DNA of 5,523 bases from Actinomycetes bacterium (lineage in GTDB: Bacteria > Actinomycetota > Acidimicrobiia > Acidimicrobiales > Palsa-688). Below the pieces are notes generated by a model, which was not told the DNA's origin, ran no database searches, and saw only the letters and a list, made by a program, of their open reading frames with translations. A program made the position numbers and the translations under genes. Positions 1 to 5,523 of this stretch are shown one piece after another; position 1 is the stretch's first letter; each line of letters begins with the position of its first letter. Where the stretch lies: the NCBI GenBank assembly GCA_021821705.1, contig JAKACE010000152.1:1-5523 (forward strand), given 5' to 3'.

Positions 1-1
1 C

Positions 2-316
2 CTGCCTGCCGGTACGGTGTCGGGCGCCCCCAAGGTGAGGGCGATGCAGATCATCGACCAGCTCGAGCCTGCCCGCCGGGGGCCGTACGCCGGTGTCGTC
101 GGCTACATCGACTTCTCGGGCAACGTCGACACCGCCATCGCCATCCGCACCATGCTCGTCGGCCCGGACGGCCGGGCCAGCGTCCAGGCCGGCGCCGGCA
201 TAGTGGCCGACAGCGATGCCAGCTCCGAGGACCTCGAATGCCGCAACAAGGCCGCGGCCCTTCTGGCCGCCGTGCCCGGCGCCAGGCGGATCGCCGCCGC
301 TCGGGTGGAGGCCTGA
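2..316 (+). CDS. trpE: Anthranilate synthase component I, C-terminal part (gene cut by left edge)
   Basis: The gene is partial: it is already open at the left edge and the visible frame encodes the last 104 residues. TrpE converts chorismate to anthranilate, the first committed step of tryptophan synthesis, using ammonia from the TrpG glutaminase. The visible part is the end of the chorismate-binding domain. It opens with [15 protein letters not shown], continues with [21 protein letters not shown] and [10 protein letters not shown], and ends with the ExxExxNKA element (here [13 protein letters not shown]). The TVSGAPK form and the DTAIAIRT segment favour TrpE over the related PabB and isochorismate synthases. 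Small departures from consensus are YAG for the usual YGG and Cys for the usual Thr after the metal-binding Glu. The TGA at 314-316 is followed five bases later by the next start, so the gene probably leads an operon. PabB remains a less likely alternative. Confidence 0.88.
   Translation: MPAGTVSGAPKVRAMQIIDQLEPARRGPYAGVVGYIDFSGNVDTAIAIRTMLVGPDGRASVQAGAGIVADSDASSEDLECRNKAAALLAAVPGARRIAAARVEA
307..311 (+). promoter_or_regulatory. Ribosome binding site deciding the ygfZ start
   Basis: GGAGG lies inside the last codons of the upstream trpE-type gene, ten bases before the GTG at 322. It supports that GTG as the start of the YgfZ-family gene. The upstream in-frame ATG at 238 would instead put 28 residues of alternative-frame trpE sequence on the protein. 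Confidence 0.6.
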
Positions 317-321
317 CGGCG

Positions 322-1293
322 GTGCCTGAGCGGGGCGACGCCACCGGGGGCAATCTTGGCGGCCTGTGGGGAGTGGCCTTGGCCAGGGCCGCCGTCAGGG
401 TGGCCGGCCCCGACGCCCGGAGCTACCTGCAGGGCCAGCTCAGCCAGGACGTGGCCGCGCTGGGGCCCGGCGATTGGGCCTGGGCGCTGGTCCTGCAACC
501 CCAGGGCAAGTTGGATGCCTTCGTGCGGGTCAGCCGGACCGGTTCAGACGAGTTCGTGCTCGACACCGACACCGTGGTGGCCGACCGTCTGGTCGAGCGG
601 CTCAACCGTTTCAAGCTCAGGACCAGAGCCGAGGTGGAGCGGCTCCCCTGGCGAGCCCTGGCCGTGCGGGGCGGCGGCACCGGCGGCCCGGAGGGGGCCG
701 AAGTTGGTCGGCCGGTCGTCGAGGGCGTTGTCGAGGGCGGCGGTGCCCGGGTGCCCTTCCAGTGGGACGGTTGGCTGGGTTATGACCTTTTCGGGCCGGC
801 GCCCCAGCTGCCGGCGGGGGTGGCTGCCGCCGGCCTGGCGTCTTACGAGCTGGCACGGGTAGCCGCCGGGTTCCCCTGCCACGGCGCCGAACTGGACGAG
901 AGCACCATCCCTGCCGAGGCCGGGCTGGTGGCTGCCTGCGTCAGTTTCTCGAAGGGCTGCTACACGGGCCAGGAGCTGGTAGCCCGTATCGACTCCCGGG
1001 GCAGCAACGTGCCCCGCAACCTGCGCGGGCTGGAGCTCAGCGCCCCGGCTCCGGCCGGGTCGGTGTTGCGCCGCGCTGCCGAGGAGCCAGCGCCGGCCAA
1101 GGAGGTGGGCCGCTTGACCAGTCTGGCCGGCTCGGACGACCAGGGCTGGTGGGCGCTCGGTTACGTGGGGCGGGGCGTGGAGGCGGGGGCACGCCTCGAG
1201 GTCCTGGGCTCGTCCGGTGGCGATGTCGTGGCCTCTGCGCTGGTCAGGGCCCTTCCGATGGCGTTGAGCCAGGCAGCGCCCCCCGAGCCGTGA
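322..1293 (+). CDS. ygfZ: YgfZ/IBA57-family folate-binding iron-sulfur maturation protein
   Basis: The product is 323 residues and cytoplasmic. It belongs to the GcvT-like aminomethyltransferase-fold family that includes E. coli YgfZ and eukaryotic IBA57, which bind tetrahydrofolate and help assemble or repair Fe-S clusters. The family signature KGCYTGQE is intact at residues 211-218, including Cys213. It is preceded by the typical stretch GAELDESTIPAEAGL (188-202) and followed by VARIDSRG. Near the N-terminus VRVAGPDARSYLQGQLSQDV (26-45) and LQPQGKLDAFVRV (58-70) are also typical; the C-terminal barrel ends in GWWALGYV (275-282). The GTG start is chosen because GGAGG lies ten bases upstream and the family homology begins soon after it. 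The TGA overlaps the next gene's GTG in a GTGA arrangement, so translation of the two is likely coupled. It is not a glycine-cleavage T protein: it is too short and carries the YgfZ signature. The exact client enzymes are inferred only. Confidence 0.9.
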   Translation: MPERGDATGGNLGGLWGVALARAAVRVAGPDARSYLQGQLSQDVAALGPGDWAWALVLQPQGKLDAFVRVSRTGSDEFVLDTDTVVADRLVERLNRFKLRTRAEVERLPWRALAVRGGGTGGPEGAEVGRPVVEGVVEGGGARVPFQWDGWLGYDLFGPAPQLPAGVAAAGLASYELARVAAGFPCHGAELDESTIPAEAGLVAACVSFSKGCYTGQELVARIDSRGSNVPRNLRGLELSAPAPAGSVLRRAAEEPAPAKEVGRLTSLAGSDDQGWWALGYVGRGVEAGARLEVLGSSGGDVVASALVRALPMALSQAAPPEP

Positions 1294-1949
1294 ACGGGCC
1301 GCGCCCGGCCAGGCTGTGGCTGGTCGCCGGCACCGGGACCGACGTGGGCAAGACCTGGGCGGCGTGCGAGCTGGCCCGGCTGGCCTGTACCCGGGGGTTG
1401 AAGGTGGCGGCGCGCAAGACGGCCCAGTCGTTCGCCCCCGGTGAGGTCGGGCTCGATGCTCAGCGTCTTGGCGAAGCGACGGGGGAGAGCCCGGGGCGGG
1501 TGTGCCCTGAGCACCGCTGGTACCCGGTGCCGATGGCACCACCCATGGCCGCCGCCGCTCTCGGTATGGCACCCTTCGGGCTGGCCCAACTGCTGGCCGA
1601 GATCGCCTGGCCGAGCCCCGCGGTGGACGTGGGCCTGGTGGAGCAGGCCGGAGGGCTCGGGTCACCCCACGCCAGTGACGGTGACGGTGTCGACATGGCC
1701 CGGTTGCTGGCGCCGGACGCCGTCGTGCTGGTGGCAAGGCCGGGCCTGGGCACCCTGAGCGACGTGAGCCTGGCCAGTCGGGCTCTGGCAGGTGAGGCCG
1801 GGATCGGCCCGGACCGCCTGGTGGTGTTCCTCAACCGTTTCGATCCAGGGGACGGGCTCCATGCCGCCAACCGCGACTGGCTGACCAGCGCGCTGGGCCT
1901 GCAGGTGGTCACCGGGCAGGACGGGCTCCTCGAAACCCTCCTGCGCTAG
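1290..1949 (+). CDS. bioD: Dethiobiotin synthetase (ATP-dependent), somewhat divergent
   Basis: The product is 219 residues, close to the usual BioD length. BioD uses ATP and CO2 to close the ureido ring of 7,8-diaminopelargonate, giving dethiobiotin. A P-loop GTGTDVGKT is at residues 14-22 (family usual form GTDTxVGKT). By alignment from memory with E. coli BioD, Lys43 matches the substrate lysine of the KPVxxG motif (here KTAQSF), and Asp56 and Glu118 (in VEQAGG, usual VEGAGG) match the Mg ligands. APPMAA (83-88) and VVLVARPGLGTLSDV (145-159) are also family-like. The GTG at 1290 overlaps the upstream stop and starts directly before the P-loop strand; an earlier ATG at 1149 would lie deep inside ygfZ in another frame. 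No good Shine-Dalgarno is seen, in line with coupling to ygfZ. Another P-loop amidoligase-like ATPase is the main alternative, but bioB nearby supports BioD. Confidence 0.82.
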   Translation: MNGPRPARLWLVAGTGTDVGKTWAACELARLACTRGLKVAARKTAQSFAPGEVGLDAQRLGEATGESPGRVCPEHRWYPVPMAPPMAAAALGMAPFGLAQLLAEIAWPSPAVDVGLVEQAGGLGSPHASDGDGVDMARLLAPDAVVLVARPGLGTLSDVSLASRALAGEAGIGPDRLVVFLNRFDPGDGLHAANRDWLTSALGLQVVTGQDGLLETLLR

Positions 1950-1987
1950 GCCCGGCCGGCTCGGCCGAAGCGGGCGGCCTGGCCGCC
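1950..1987 (+). terminator. GC-rich hairpins after bioD, possible terminator
   Basis: Two adjacent inverted repeats start one base after the bioD stop. The first pairs CGGCCG at 1953-1958 with CGGCCG at 1962-1967, with outer GCC/GGC support at 1950-1952 and 1973-1975. The second pairs GGCGGCC (1973-1979) with GGCCGCC (1981-1987) around a single T, so in practice it would fold with a few base pairs open. The two share 1973-1975 and cannot both form fully. There is no T-tract, so this is not a classical intrinsic terminator. It could be a pause site or RNA stabiliser, or chance in GC-rich DNA. Confidence 0.35.
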
Positions 1988-2041
1988 AACCCGGGGGCTG
2001 GCGTGCTCCGCTGCTCACGGTGGGCCTCTACCGACAGGACA

Positions 2042-2108
2042 GGCCTACGGCAGTGGCGGGCTCACGGCAAGGGCGGCCTACGGCAGGGGTAGGCCGACGG
2101 GCCGCTCA
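2042..2108. repeat. Imperfect 16-17 bp tandem repeat in convergent gap
   Basis: Four head-to-tail units of 16, 17, 17 and 17 bases start at 2042, 2058, 2075 and 2092, all variants of GGCCTACGGCAGGGGC. Units one and three share the exact 12-mer GGCCTACGGCAG (2042-2053 and 2075-2086). A more degenerate relative, GGCCTCTACCGACAG, lies just upstream at 2023-2037. The array occupies much of the bioD/epimerase gap and its last bases reach into the epimerase stop codon. No coding potential is convincing here. The array looks like small local slippage duplication and partly builds the hairpin at 2074-2096. Confidence 0.55.
2074..2096 (-). terminator. Hairpin downstream of the epimerase gene, possible terminator
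   Basis: A perfect 8-bp inverted repeat, CGGCCTAC (2074-2081) and GTAGGCCG (2089-2096), encloses a 7-base loop. On the - strand it begins ten bases after the TGA of the epimerase gene, the right place for a transcription terminator. It lacks a following T-run, so it would be an atypical terminator, as is common in high-GC actinobacteria. It might act in both directions, between the two convergent transcripts. Confidence 0.5.
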
Positions 2109-3023
2109 GGCGTCCCCGGCGCTCACCGTCCAGCGGACGGTGAACCTGGCGCCCGGCTCCACCAGGCTGAGCCCCACCTTGTTGTTGAAGGCGTTGGGTA
2201 TGCAGGTGTACGGCTCGACGGCCAGGCCTTCCCTGCGGGCGAAGGGGAGCGTGTCACCGCTGAAGACCTGCACGTAGTCGACCGGCCGGTCGTAGCCGAG
2301 CTTCAGGGCGACGCCGGTCGAGGGTGCCGAGAGGCGGACGTCGACCCGGCCCTGGTCGTCGCGTTGCACGTCGGCGAGCGTGACGTCGAGGCGGGAGCTC
2401 CCGATGCGGCGGCCCTGGCGGAAGTCGAATTCGGTGCCCTCCACCGGCAGTGGGGGACCGGTGGGGTTGAGCTTGGAGTCGACTGGCACGTAGCTGCGGG
2501 CCGGGACGACCAGCTCCATCTCGTCCACCGTCTTGGCGCCCAGGCTGAAGTACGGGTGCGCCCCGTAACCGATGGGGGCAGTGCGCTCGCCGATGTTCGT
2601 CCCCTCGAGCAGCACCTCGAACAACCCCCGATGCCAGCGATAGTGCTGCTCGAGCTCGAAGCTGAAGGGGTAGCCCTGGACCGCCAGCATCCGGTACGAC
2701 ATCACCAGGCGGTCAGCGGCCCGCTCCTTGACCTGCCAGGTGGCCCAGCGCGCCCAGCCGTGTATGGCGGCGCCATGGGTGTGGTCGTCGATGGGCAGTA
2801 GGTACTTCTCGCCCTCGTGCTCGTACTCTCCCTTGGCCACCCGCCCTGGCCACGGCAGCAGGATCTGCCCGTGGCAGCCATAGCCCCCGAAGCCGTCGTC
2901 GGTCACCGCATTGAGCAGTTCGGTGCCCTCCCAGCGCAGCCGGAACAGCCCGGCGCCTTGCTCAGTTATGACCGCACTGCGGTTGCCGCTGCTGATCTCG
3001 AAGAGCTCTCCGGTACGCGTCAC
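2106..3023 (-). CDS. Aldose 1-epimerase (mutarotase) family protein
   Basis: The product is 305 residues, full length for the family, with no signal peptide. Such enzymes interconvert the alpha and beta anomers of hexoses or related sugars. Family motifs appear in order: LLPWPGRV (55-62, matching the NR-containing substrate loop), AIHGWARW (86-93) with His88, GYGAHPYF (152-159) with the likely catalytic acid His156, and [12 protein letters not shown] (269-280) with the likely catalytic base Glu270. The LPWPxRV and IHGWAR forms resemble the actinobacterial/YihR-like branch more than classical GalM, so the sugar cannot be named. The GTG start has AGGTGA six bases upstream and a well-spaced promoter further up. 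The gene stands alone, convergent with bioD and divergent from bioB. No sugar-catabolic or transport gene is beside it in the window, so its link to neighbours is unclear. Confidence 0.88.
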   Translation of the reverse strand: MTRTGELFEISSGNRSAVITEQGAGLFRLRWEGTELLNAVTDDGFGGYGCHGQILLPWPGRVAKGEYEHEGEKYLLPIDDHTHGAAIHGWARWATWQVKERAADRLVMSYRMLAVQGYPFSFELEQHYRWHRGLFEVLLEGTNIGERTAPIGYGAHPYFSLGAKTVDEMELVVPARSYVPVDSKLNPTGPPLPVEGTEFDFRQGRRIGSSRLDVTLADVQRDDQGRVDVRLSAPSTGVALKLGYDRPVDYVQVFSGDTLPFARREGLAVEPYTCIPNAFNNKVGLSLVEPGARFTVRWTVSAGDA

Positions 3024-3029
3024 CGCTGC

Positions 3030-3035
3030 TCACCT
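3030..3035 (-). promoter_or_regulatory. Ribosome binding site of the epimerase gene
   Basis: On the - strand the bases read AGGTGA, six bases before the GTG start at 3023-3021. This fixes the epimerase start and leaves a 5' untranslated leader of roughly 25-30 bases from the predicted promoter. Confidence 0.6.
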
Positions 3036-3057
3036 GGGGTGTTTGGCATTGCGCCCA

Positions 3058-3086
3058 AGGGTAGCGGGCCCGATTGACCCTTTCAA
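3058..3086 (-). promoter_or_regulatory. Sigma-70-like promoter of the epimerase gene
   Basis: Read on the - strand, TTGAAA (3086-3081) is followed after exactly 17 bases by TACCCT (3063-3058). This matches the -35 TTGACA and -10 TAnnnT consensus of the housekeeping sigma factor. Transcription would start near 3050-3052. The -35 box sits in the small inverted repeat CCTTT-CA-AAAGG (3079-3090), which could be an operator, though arms of five bases are weak evidence. The element lies in an AT-richer island within otherwise very GC-rich DNA. Confidence 0.6.
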
Positions 3087-3111
3087 AAGGAGCCCGGCGC
3101 CGCCCCGGCGG

Positions 3112-3142
3112 TTGGGTGGGCCCCGGGCGCGCCTCCTAACCT
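3112..3142 (+). promoter_or_regulatory. Predicted bioB promoter giving a leaderless transcript
   Basis: TAACCT at 3137-3142 fits the actinobacterial -10 pattern TAnnnT. It ends eight bases before the bioB ATG at 3151, so transcription would start at or within a base or two of the A of ATG. A poor -35, TTGGGT (3112-3117), sits 19 bases upstream. No AGGAGG-like ribosome site precedes the ATG; only a GGGG run at 3143-3146 is present. Leaderless mRNAs are common in actinobacteria, which makes this reading plausible. Confidence 0.5.
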
Positions 3143-3150
3143 GGGGCTCC

Positions 3151-4314
3151 ATGACCAAGGACCCCACCGTCGAGCCCGATGACCACGATGTGGGCGCCCC
3201 GGCCTGGCTCGAGGAGCTCACCAGGCGTGCACTGCGATGCGAGCCGCCGACCCGTGCCGAGGCCCTGGCCGTGCTCAGGTCTGCCAGTCTGGCCGGGGGA
3301 GCAGTAGGCCGGACGGGGTCACCGGACGGGTTGGCGGCGGCGGACCTGCTGGAGGTGGTGGCTGCCGCAGGACGCGTGCGCCGACGGTTCTTCGGGCGCC
3401 GGGTCAAGATGAACTACCTGGTGAACATGAAGAGCGGCCTGTGCGGCGAGGACTGCGGGTACTGCTCGCAGCGTCGGGGCTCCGAGACGGGAGTGCTCAC
3501 CTACAACTGGGTCGGTGCCGAGCAGGTGGTCCACCAGGCGGCGCTGGCCGCCTCTCGCGGCGCCAAGCGGGTCTGCCTGGTGGCTAGCGGGCGTGGCCCG
3601 AGTGACCGCGACGTCGAGCGGGTAGCCGGGGCTGTGAGCACGATCAAGGACGAACTGCCAGGCATGGAGGTATGCGTATGCCTCGGCCTGCTTCGTTCCG
3701 GCCAGGCCGGTCGTCTGAGGGATGCGGGCGCCGACGCCTACAACCACAACCTCAACACCGCCGCTTCCAACTACGCGGAGATCTGCTCGACCCACACCTT
3801 CGAGGACCGCCAGGGCACGGTCCGTGAAGCCGTCTCGGCCGGGCTGTCACCCTGCTCCGGAGTGATCATGGGCATGGGCGAGAGCGACGAGCAACTGGTC
3901 GACGTCGCCTTCAGCCTGCGTGAGCTCTCGCCTGACTCCGTCCCCGTCAACTTCCTCATGCCTTTCCCCGGCACCCCGATGGAGGGCCGGGCGGAACTGA
4001 CCCCGGAGCGCTGCCTGAGGGCGCTGGCCATGTTCCGCTTCGTGTTCCCCGATGTCGAGGTCCGCATGGCCGGCGGGCGCGAGATGCACCTGCGCGGGCT
4101 GCAGTCCATGGCACTCCACCTCGCCGACTCGCTGTTCCTGGGCGACTACCTGACCTCCGAGGGTGCTCCGGGGCAGTCGGACCTGGACATGATCACCGAC
4201 GCAGGCTTCGTCGTCGAGGGTATGGACGAGGCGACCTTGCCGCGCGACCGGGCGGCTGCGGCACCTGCACTACGCCGGCGCGGGCCGGGTACGAGCCTGC
4301 CGGCCAACGCCTGA
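3151..4314 (+). CDS. bioB: Biotin synthase (radical SAM)
   Basis: The product is 387 residues, slightly longer than most BioB proteins. BioB inserts sulfur into dethiobiotin to make biotin, using a [4Fe-4S] cluster with S-adenosylmethionine and a second [2Fe-2S] cluster. The CxxxCxxC radical-SAM motif is [12 protein letters not shown] with Cys98, Cys102 and Cys105 (the usual Pro after the first Cys is Gly). Expected [2Fe-2S] ligands are Cys142 ([12 protein letters not shown]), Cys235 ([12 protein letters not shown]) and Arg305 (VRMAGGRE); the third ligand cysteine is in the YNHNLNT (197-203) neighbourhood or the radical-SAM barrel by family pattern. The first ~80 residues hold the normal helical lead-in plus a longer Gly/Ala-rich loop near 48-62. 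Residues after about 357 are a non-conserved Arg/Ala/Pro-rich tail. The frame is open upstream to 2911, but ATG 3151 is preferred for length and for the -10 box just ahead. The gene is divergent from the epimerase and overlaps the kinase gene by 45 bases. Confidence 0.95.
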   Translation: MTKDPTVEPDDHDVGAPAWLEELTRRALRCEPPTRAEALAVLRSASLAGGAVGRTGSPDGLAAADLLEVVAAAGRVRRRFFGRRVKMNYLVNMKSGLCGEDCGYCSQRRGSETGVLTYNWVGAEQVVHQAALAASRGAKRVCLVASGRGPSDRDVERVAGAVSTIKDELPGMEVCVCLGLLRSGQAGRLRDAGADAYNHNLNTAASNYAEICSTHTFEDRQGTVREAVSAGLSPCSGVIMGMGESDEQLVDVAFSLRELSPDSVPVNFLMPFPGTPMEGRAELTPERCLRALAMFRFVFPDVEVRMAGGREMHLRGLQSMALHLADSLFLGDYLTSEGAPGQSDLDMITDAGFVVEGMDEATLPRDRAAAAPALRRRGPGTSLPANA

Positions 4315-5523
4315 GCGGGGCCGGCCGAGGGGATCTGGCCCTCCGCCGTCACGCTCGGTGCCGGGACGGGGCCGGGGCTCGGGCTGCAGTTCTACCGATA
4401 TGCGCGTGCCGCCTCCGGCGTTGGTGGGCGAGACCGCCCATGCTCGGCCGCCCATGGCGGTGACCAGCTCCTCGACGATGGCCAGACCAAGGCCGGAGCC
4501 CAGCTTGCGTGACGCGGCGGAGGCGGACTGGTAGAGACGGGTGAAAACCTTGTCCAGGTCCTCGGGGGGGATGCCGGGGCCGTCGTCGTCAACCGAGAGG
4601 GTCGGGCGGCCCTCCCTTAGGCGCACGTCCACGCTGACGGTGGACCTGGCGTACTTCAGGGCGTTCTCGACCAGGTTGGCGACGACTTGGCCGAGCCGGT
4701 CGGGGTCGGCGTAGCACCTCGGGCCCTGGGCGGCCCGGCCCTCTTGCGCAGTGGCGAAGTCGGCCCCCTGGGCCATGGCGAGATCGGCCCCCTGAGCCAT
4801 GGTGAGGTCGATCTCCAGCGCCAGTGCAGCCGGTTGGAAGGCTTGGACGGCATCGACCGCCGCCTGGCGCAAGTCCACGCCCTCGCACTGGAGGCTGAAG
4901 GCGCCGGCTTCGAGCTTGGCCAGGTCGAGCAGGTCGGCCACCAGGCGCTCCAGGCGGCGGGCCTCCGAAAGGATGACCCCGGAAGCGTGTTGGACGTCGT
5001 CGGTGGCGCCGTCGTAGAGGGCCTCGGCGTACCCCTGCACCGATGTCAATGGCGTCCGCAGGTCGTGGGAGACGGACATGAGGAACTGGCGCTGCGTACG
5101 TTGCGCCCGCGCCAGTGCCGCCGCCATGCTGTTGACGGAGTTGGCGAGAGACCACAGTTCGGGGCCGTCATGGCCGGCCAGCACGACCCGGGCTTCGAGG
5201 TCCCCGGCGGCGATGCGCCTGGTCACGGCTTCGGTCTGGCGAAGGGGCCTGGCAATGCGGTGGCCGAGCCGGTTGGCGGCCAGCAGGGCCACGACGACCG
5301 TCGCCAGCGACGCCAGGCCAAACCACGTCCAGGCGTTGCCCACCCCGGCCGGTGCCTGCCGGGTGAGCACGACGACCAGGTTGACGTAACCGCAGCTGGG
5401 GCACCCGGGCCTGGACGGGCCCACCTGTACGGGTGAGCGGACCAGCTTGGCTGCCCACGCCGTGCGGCCGTTGTGGCCGCTGCTCACCGCGTAGGCGCTG
5501 ATGAAGGCGTTGTTGTAGATCTG
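4270..5523 (-). CDS. Sensor histidine kinase, N-terminus cut by right edge
   Basis: The reading frame stays open to the window edge, so the true start lies beyond 5523; the GTG at 5487-5485 is probably internal. The visible 417 residues run in order: the end of an extracytoplasmic sensor segment, including a CPSC motif (Cys codons 5403-5401 and 5394-5392); one membrane segment around 5334-5272 ([16 protein letters not shown]); a HAMP linker around 5274-5113; HisKA with [16 protein letters not shown] and the phospho-acceptor His at 5067-5065; and HATPase_c with [10 protein letters not shown] (N-box), DDDGPGIP (G1) and [11 protein letters not shown] (G2). All catalytic boxes look intact. It would autophosphorylate and pass phosphate to a response regulator, probably encoded just upstream, outside the window. 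The stimulus is unknown. Oddities are an eight-residue tandem repeat in the ATPase domain and a disordered Pro/Arg/Gly tail of about 38 residues that overlaps bioB. Confidence 0.93.
   Translation of the reverse strand, partial: QIYNNAFISAYAVSSGHNGRTAWAAKLVRSPVQVGPSRPGCPSCGYVNLVVVLTRQAPAGVGNAWTWFGLASLATVVVALLAANRLGHRIARPLRQTEAVTRRIAAGDLEARVVLAGHDGPELWSLANSVNSMAAALARAQRTQRQFLMSVSHDLRTPLTSVQGYAEALYDGATDDVQHASGVILSEARRLERLVADLLDLAKLEAGAFSLQCEGVDLRQAAVDAVQAFQPAALALEIDLTMAQGADLAMAQGADFATAQEGRAAQGPRCYADPDRLGQVVANLVENALKYARSTVSVDVRLREGRPTLSVDDDGPGIPPEDLDKVFTRLYQSASAASRKLGSGLGLAIVEELVTAMGGRAWAVSPTNAGGGTRISVELQPEPRPRPGTERDGGGPDPLGRPRSGVGRQARTRPAPA
4753..4800 (-). repeat. Two tandem 24-bp units inside the histidine kinase
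   Basis: The units 4753-4776 and 4777-4800 match at 21 of 24 bases and are in frame. They encode MAQGADLA followed by MAQGADFA, and the next eight residues, TAQEGRAA, look like a decayed third copy. Flanking DNA at 4801-4810 also resembles the start of the unit. The repeat lengthens the loop between the first ATPase strand (ALEIDLT) and the N-box helix ([11 protein letters not shown]). Confidence 0.75.

Noticed and set aside
544..1737. 397-codon open frame on the - strand across ygfZ and bioD
   Set aside because: It is antisense to two genes with clear family motifs. Its product is a Pro/Arg-rich, featureless sequence, as expected from the reverse strand of high-GC coding DNA.
2020..2277. 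85-codon + strand frame in the bioD/epimerase gap
   Set aside because: Most of it is antisense to the conserved C-terminus of the epimerase, and the rest is the short tandem repeat. No start signal or family resemblance is seen.
3085..3092. AAAAGGAG as a ribosome binding site for bioB
   Set aside because: The nearest in-frame start, TTG 3112, is 19 bases away, too far for a Shine-Dalgarno. The same bases are better explained as part of the - strand promoter region.
2911..3150. N-terminal extension of bioB back to the upstream ATG at 2911
   Set aside because: It would run antisense through the epimerase N-terminus and through its promoter. It would make BioB about 80 residues too long, with no conserved sequence in the added part.
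3024..3150. Biotin-repressor operator or riboswitch ahead of bioB
   Set aside because: I looked for long inverted repeats of BirA, BioR or BioQ type and for a structured leader. Only the short CCTTT/AAAGG repeat is present, and bioB seems to have no leader.
4327..4343. Hairpin GAGGG/CCCTC after the bioB stop as a bioB terminator
   Set aside because: The stem is only 5 bp with a 7-base loop and no T-tract, and it lies in kinase coding DNA. Too weak to annotate.
4687..5436. 249-codon open frame on the + strand opposite the histidine kinase
   Set aside because: The opposite strand carries intact HisKA and HATPase boxes. This frame has no recognisable domain and is explained by GC-biased codon positions.
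2008..5487. The 11-mer CCGCTGCTCAC occurs three times (2008-2018, 3023-3033, 5477-5487)
   Set aside because: Copies lie in unrelated settings: an intergenic gap, the leader of the epimerase gene and kinase coding DNA. A few repeated 11-mers are expected by chance in 5.5 kb of GC-biased sequence.

Overview
The window is very GC-rich (about 70% by eye), densely packed and uses GTG starts freely. Together with the protein sequences this points to a high-GC actinobacterium. Acidimicrobiia or a relative is my guess from sequence style, not a demonstrated placement. Everything visible looks chromosomal and housekeeping. I see no transposase, phage gene, CRISPR array, tRNA or rRNA.

Layout: (1) The + strand opens with the 3' end of a trpE-type anthranilate synthase large subunit (2-316). 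Five bases later comes a YgfZ/IBA57-family folate-binding protein (322-1293), whose stop overlaps the GTG start of a bioD-type dethiobiotin synthetase (1290-1949). These three form one compact transcription unit. (2) A 156-base convergent gap (1950-2105) holds GC-rich hairpins and a small imperfect tandem repeat. (3) An aldose 1-epimerase family gene lies on the - strand (2106-3023). (4) A 127-base divergent promoter region (3024-3150) has a good sigma-70-like promoter facing the epimerase and an apparently leaderless start for bioB. (5) bioB, biotin synthase, lies on the + strand (3151-4314). (6) A sensor histidine kinase on the - strand enters from the right edge and ends at 4270, overlapping the end of bioB tail-to-tail by 45 bases.

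Functionally, BioD makes dethiobiotin and BioB, a radical-SAM iron-sulfur enzyme, converts it to biotin. The YgfZ/IBA57 family acts in iron-sulfur cluster assembly or repair, and yeast IBA57 is needed for biotin synthase activity. The coupling of ygfZ to bioD, close to bioB, therefore makes sense as a biotin and Fe-S maturation neighbourhood. The epimerase splits the bio genes and has no obvious link to them. The kinase is half of a two-component system whose partner is probably outside the window.

I do not find a clearly new biological system. The observations most worth a second look are the ygfZ-bioD-bioB association, the eight-residue tandem duplication inside the kinase ATPase domain, the CxxC motif in its sensor region, and the leaderless bioB promoter.
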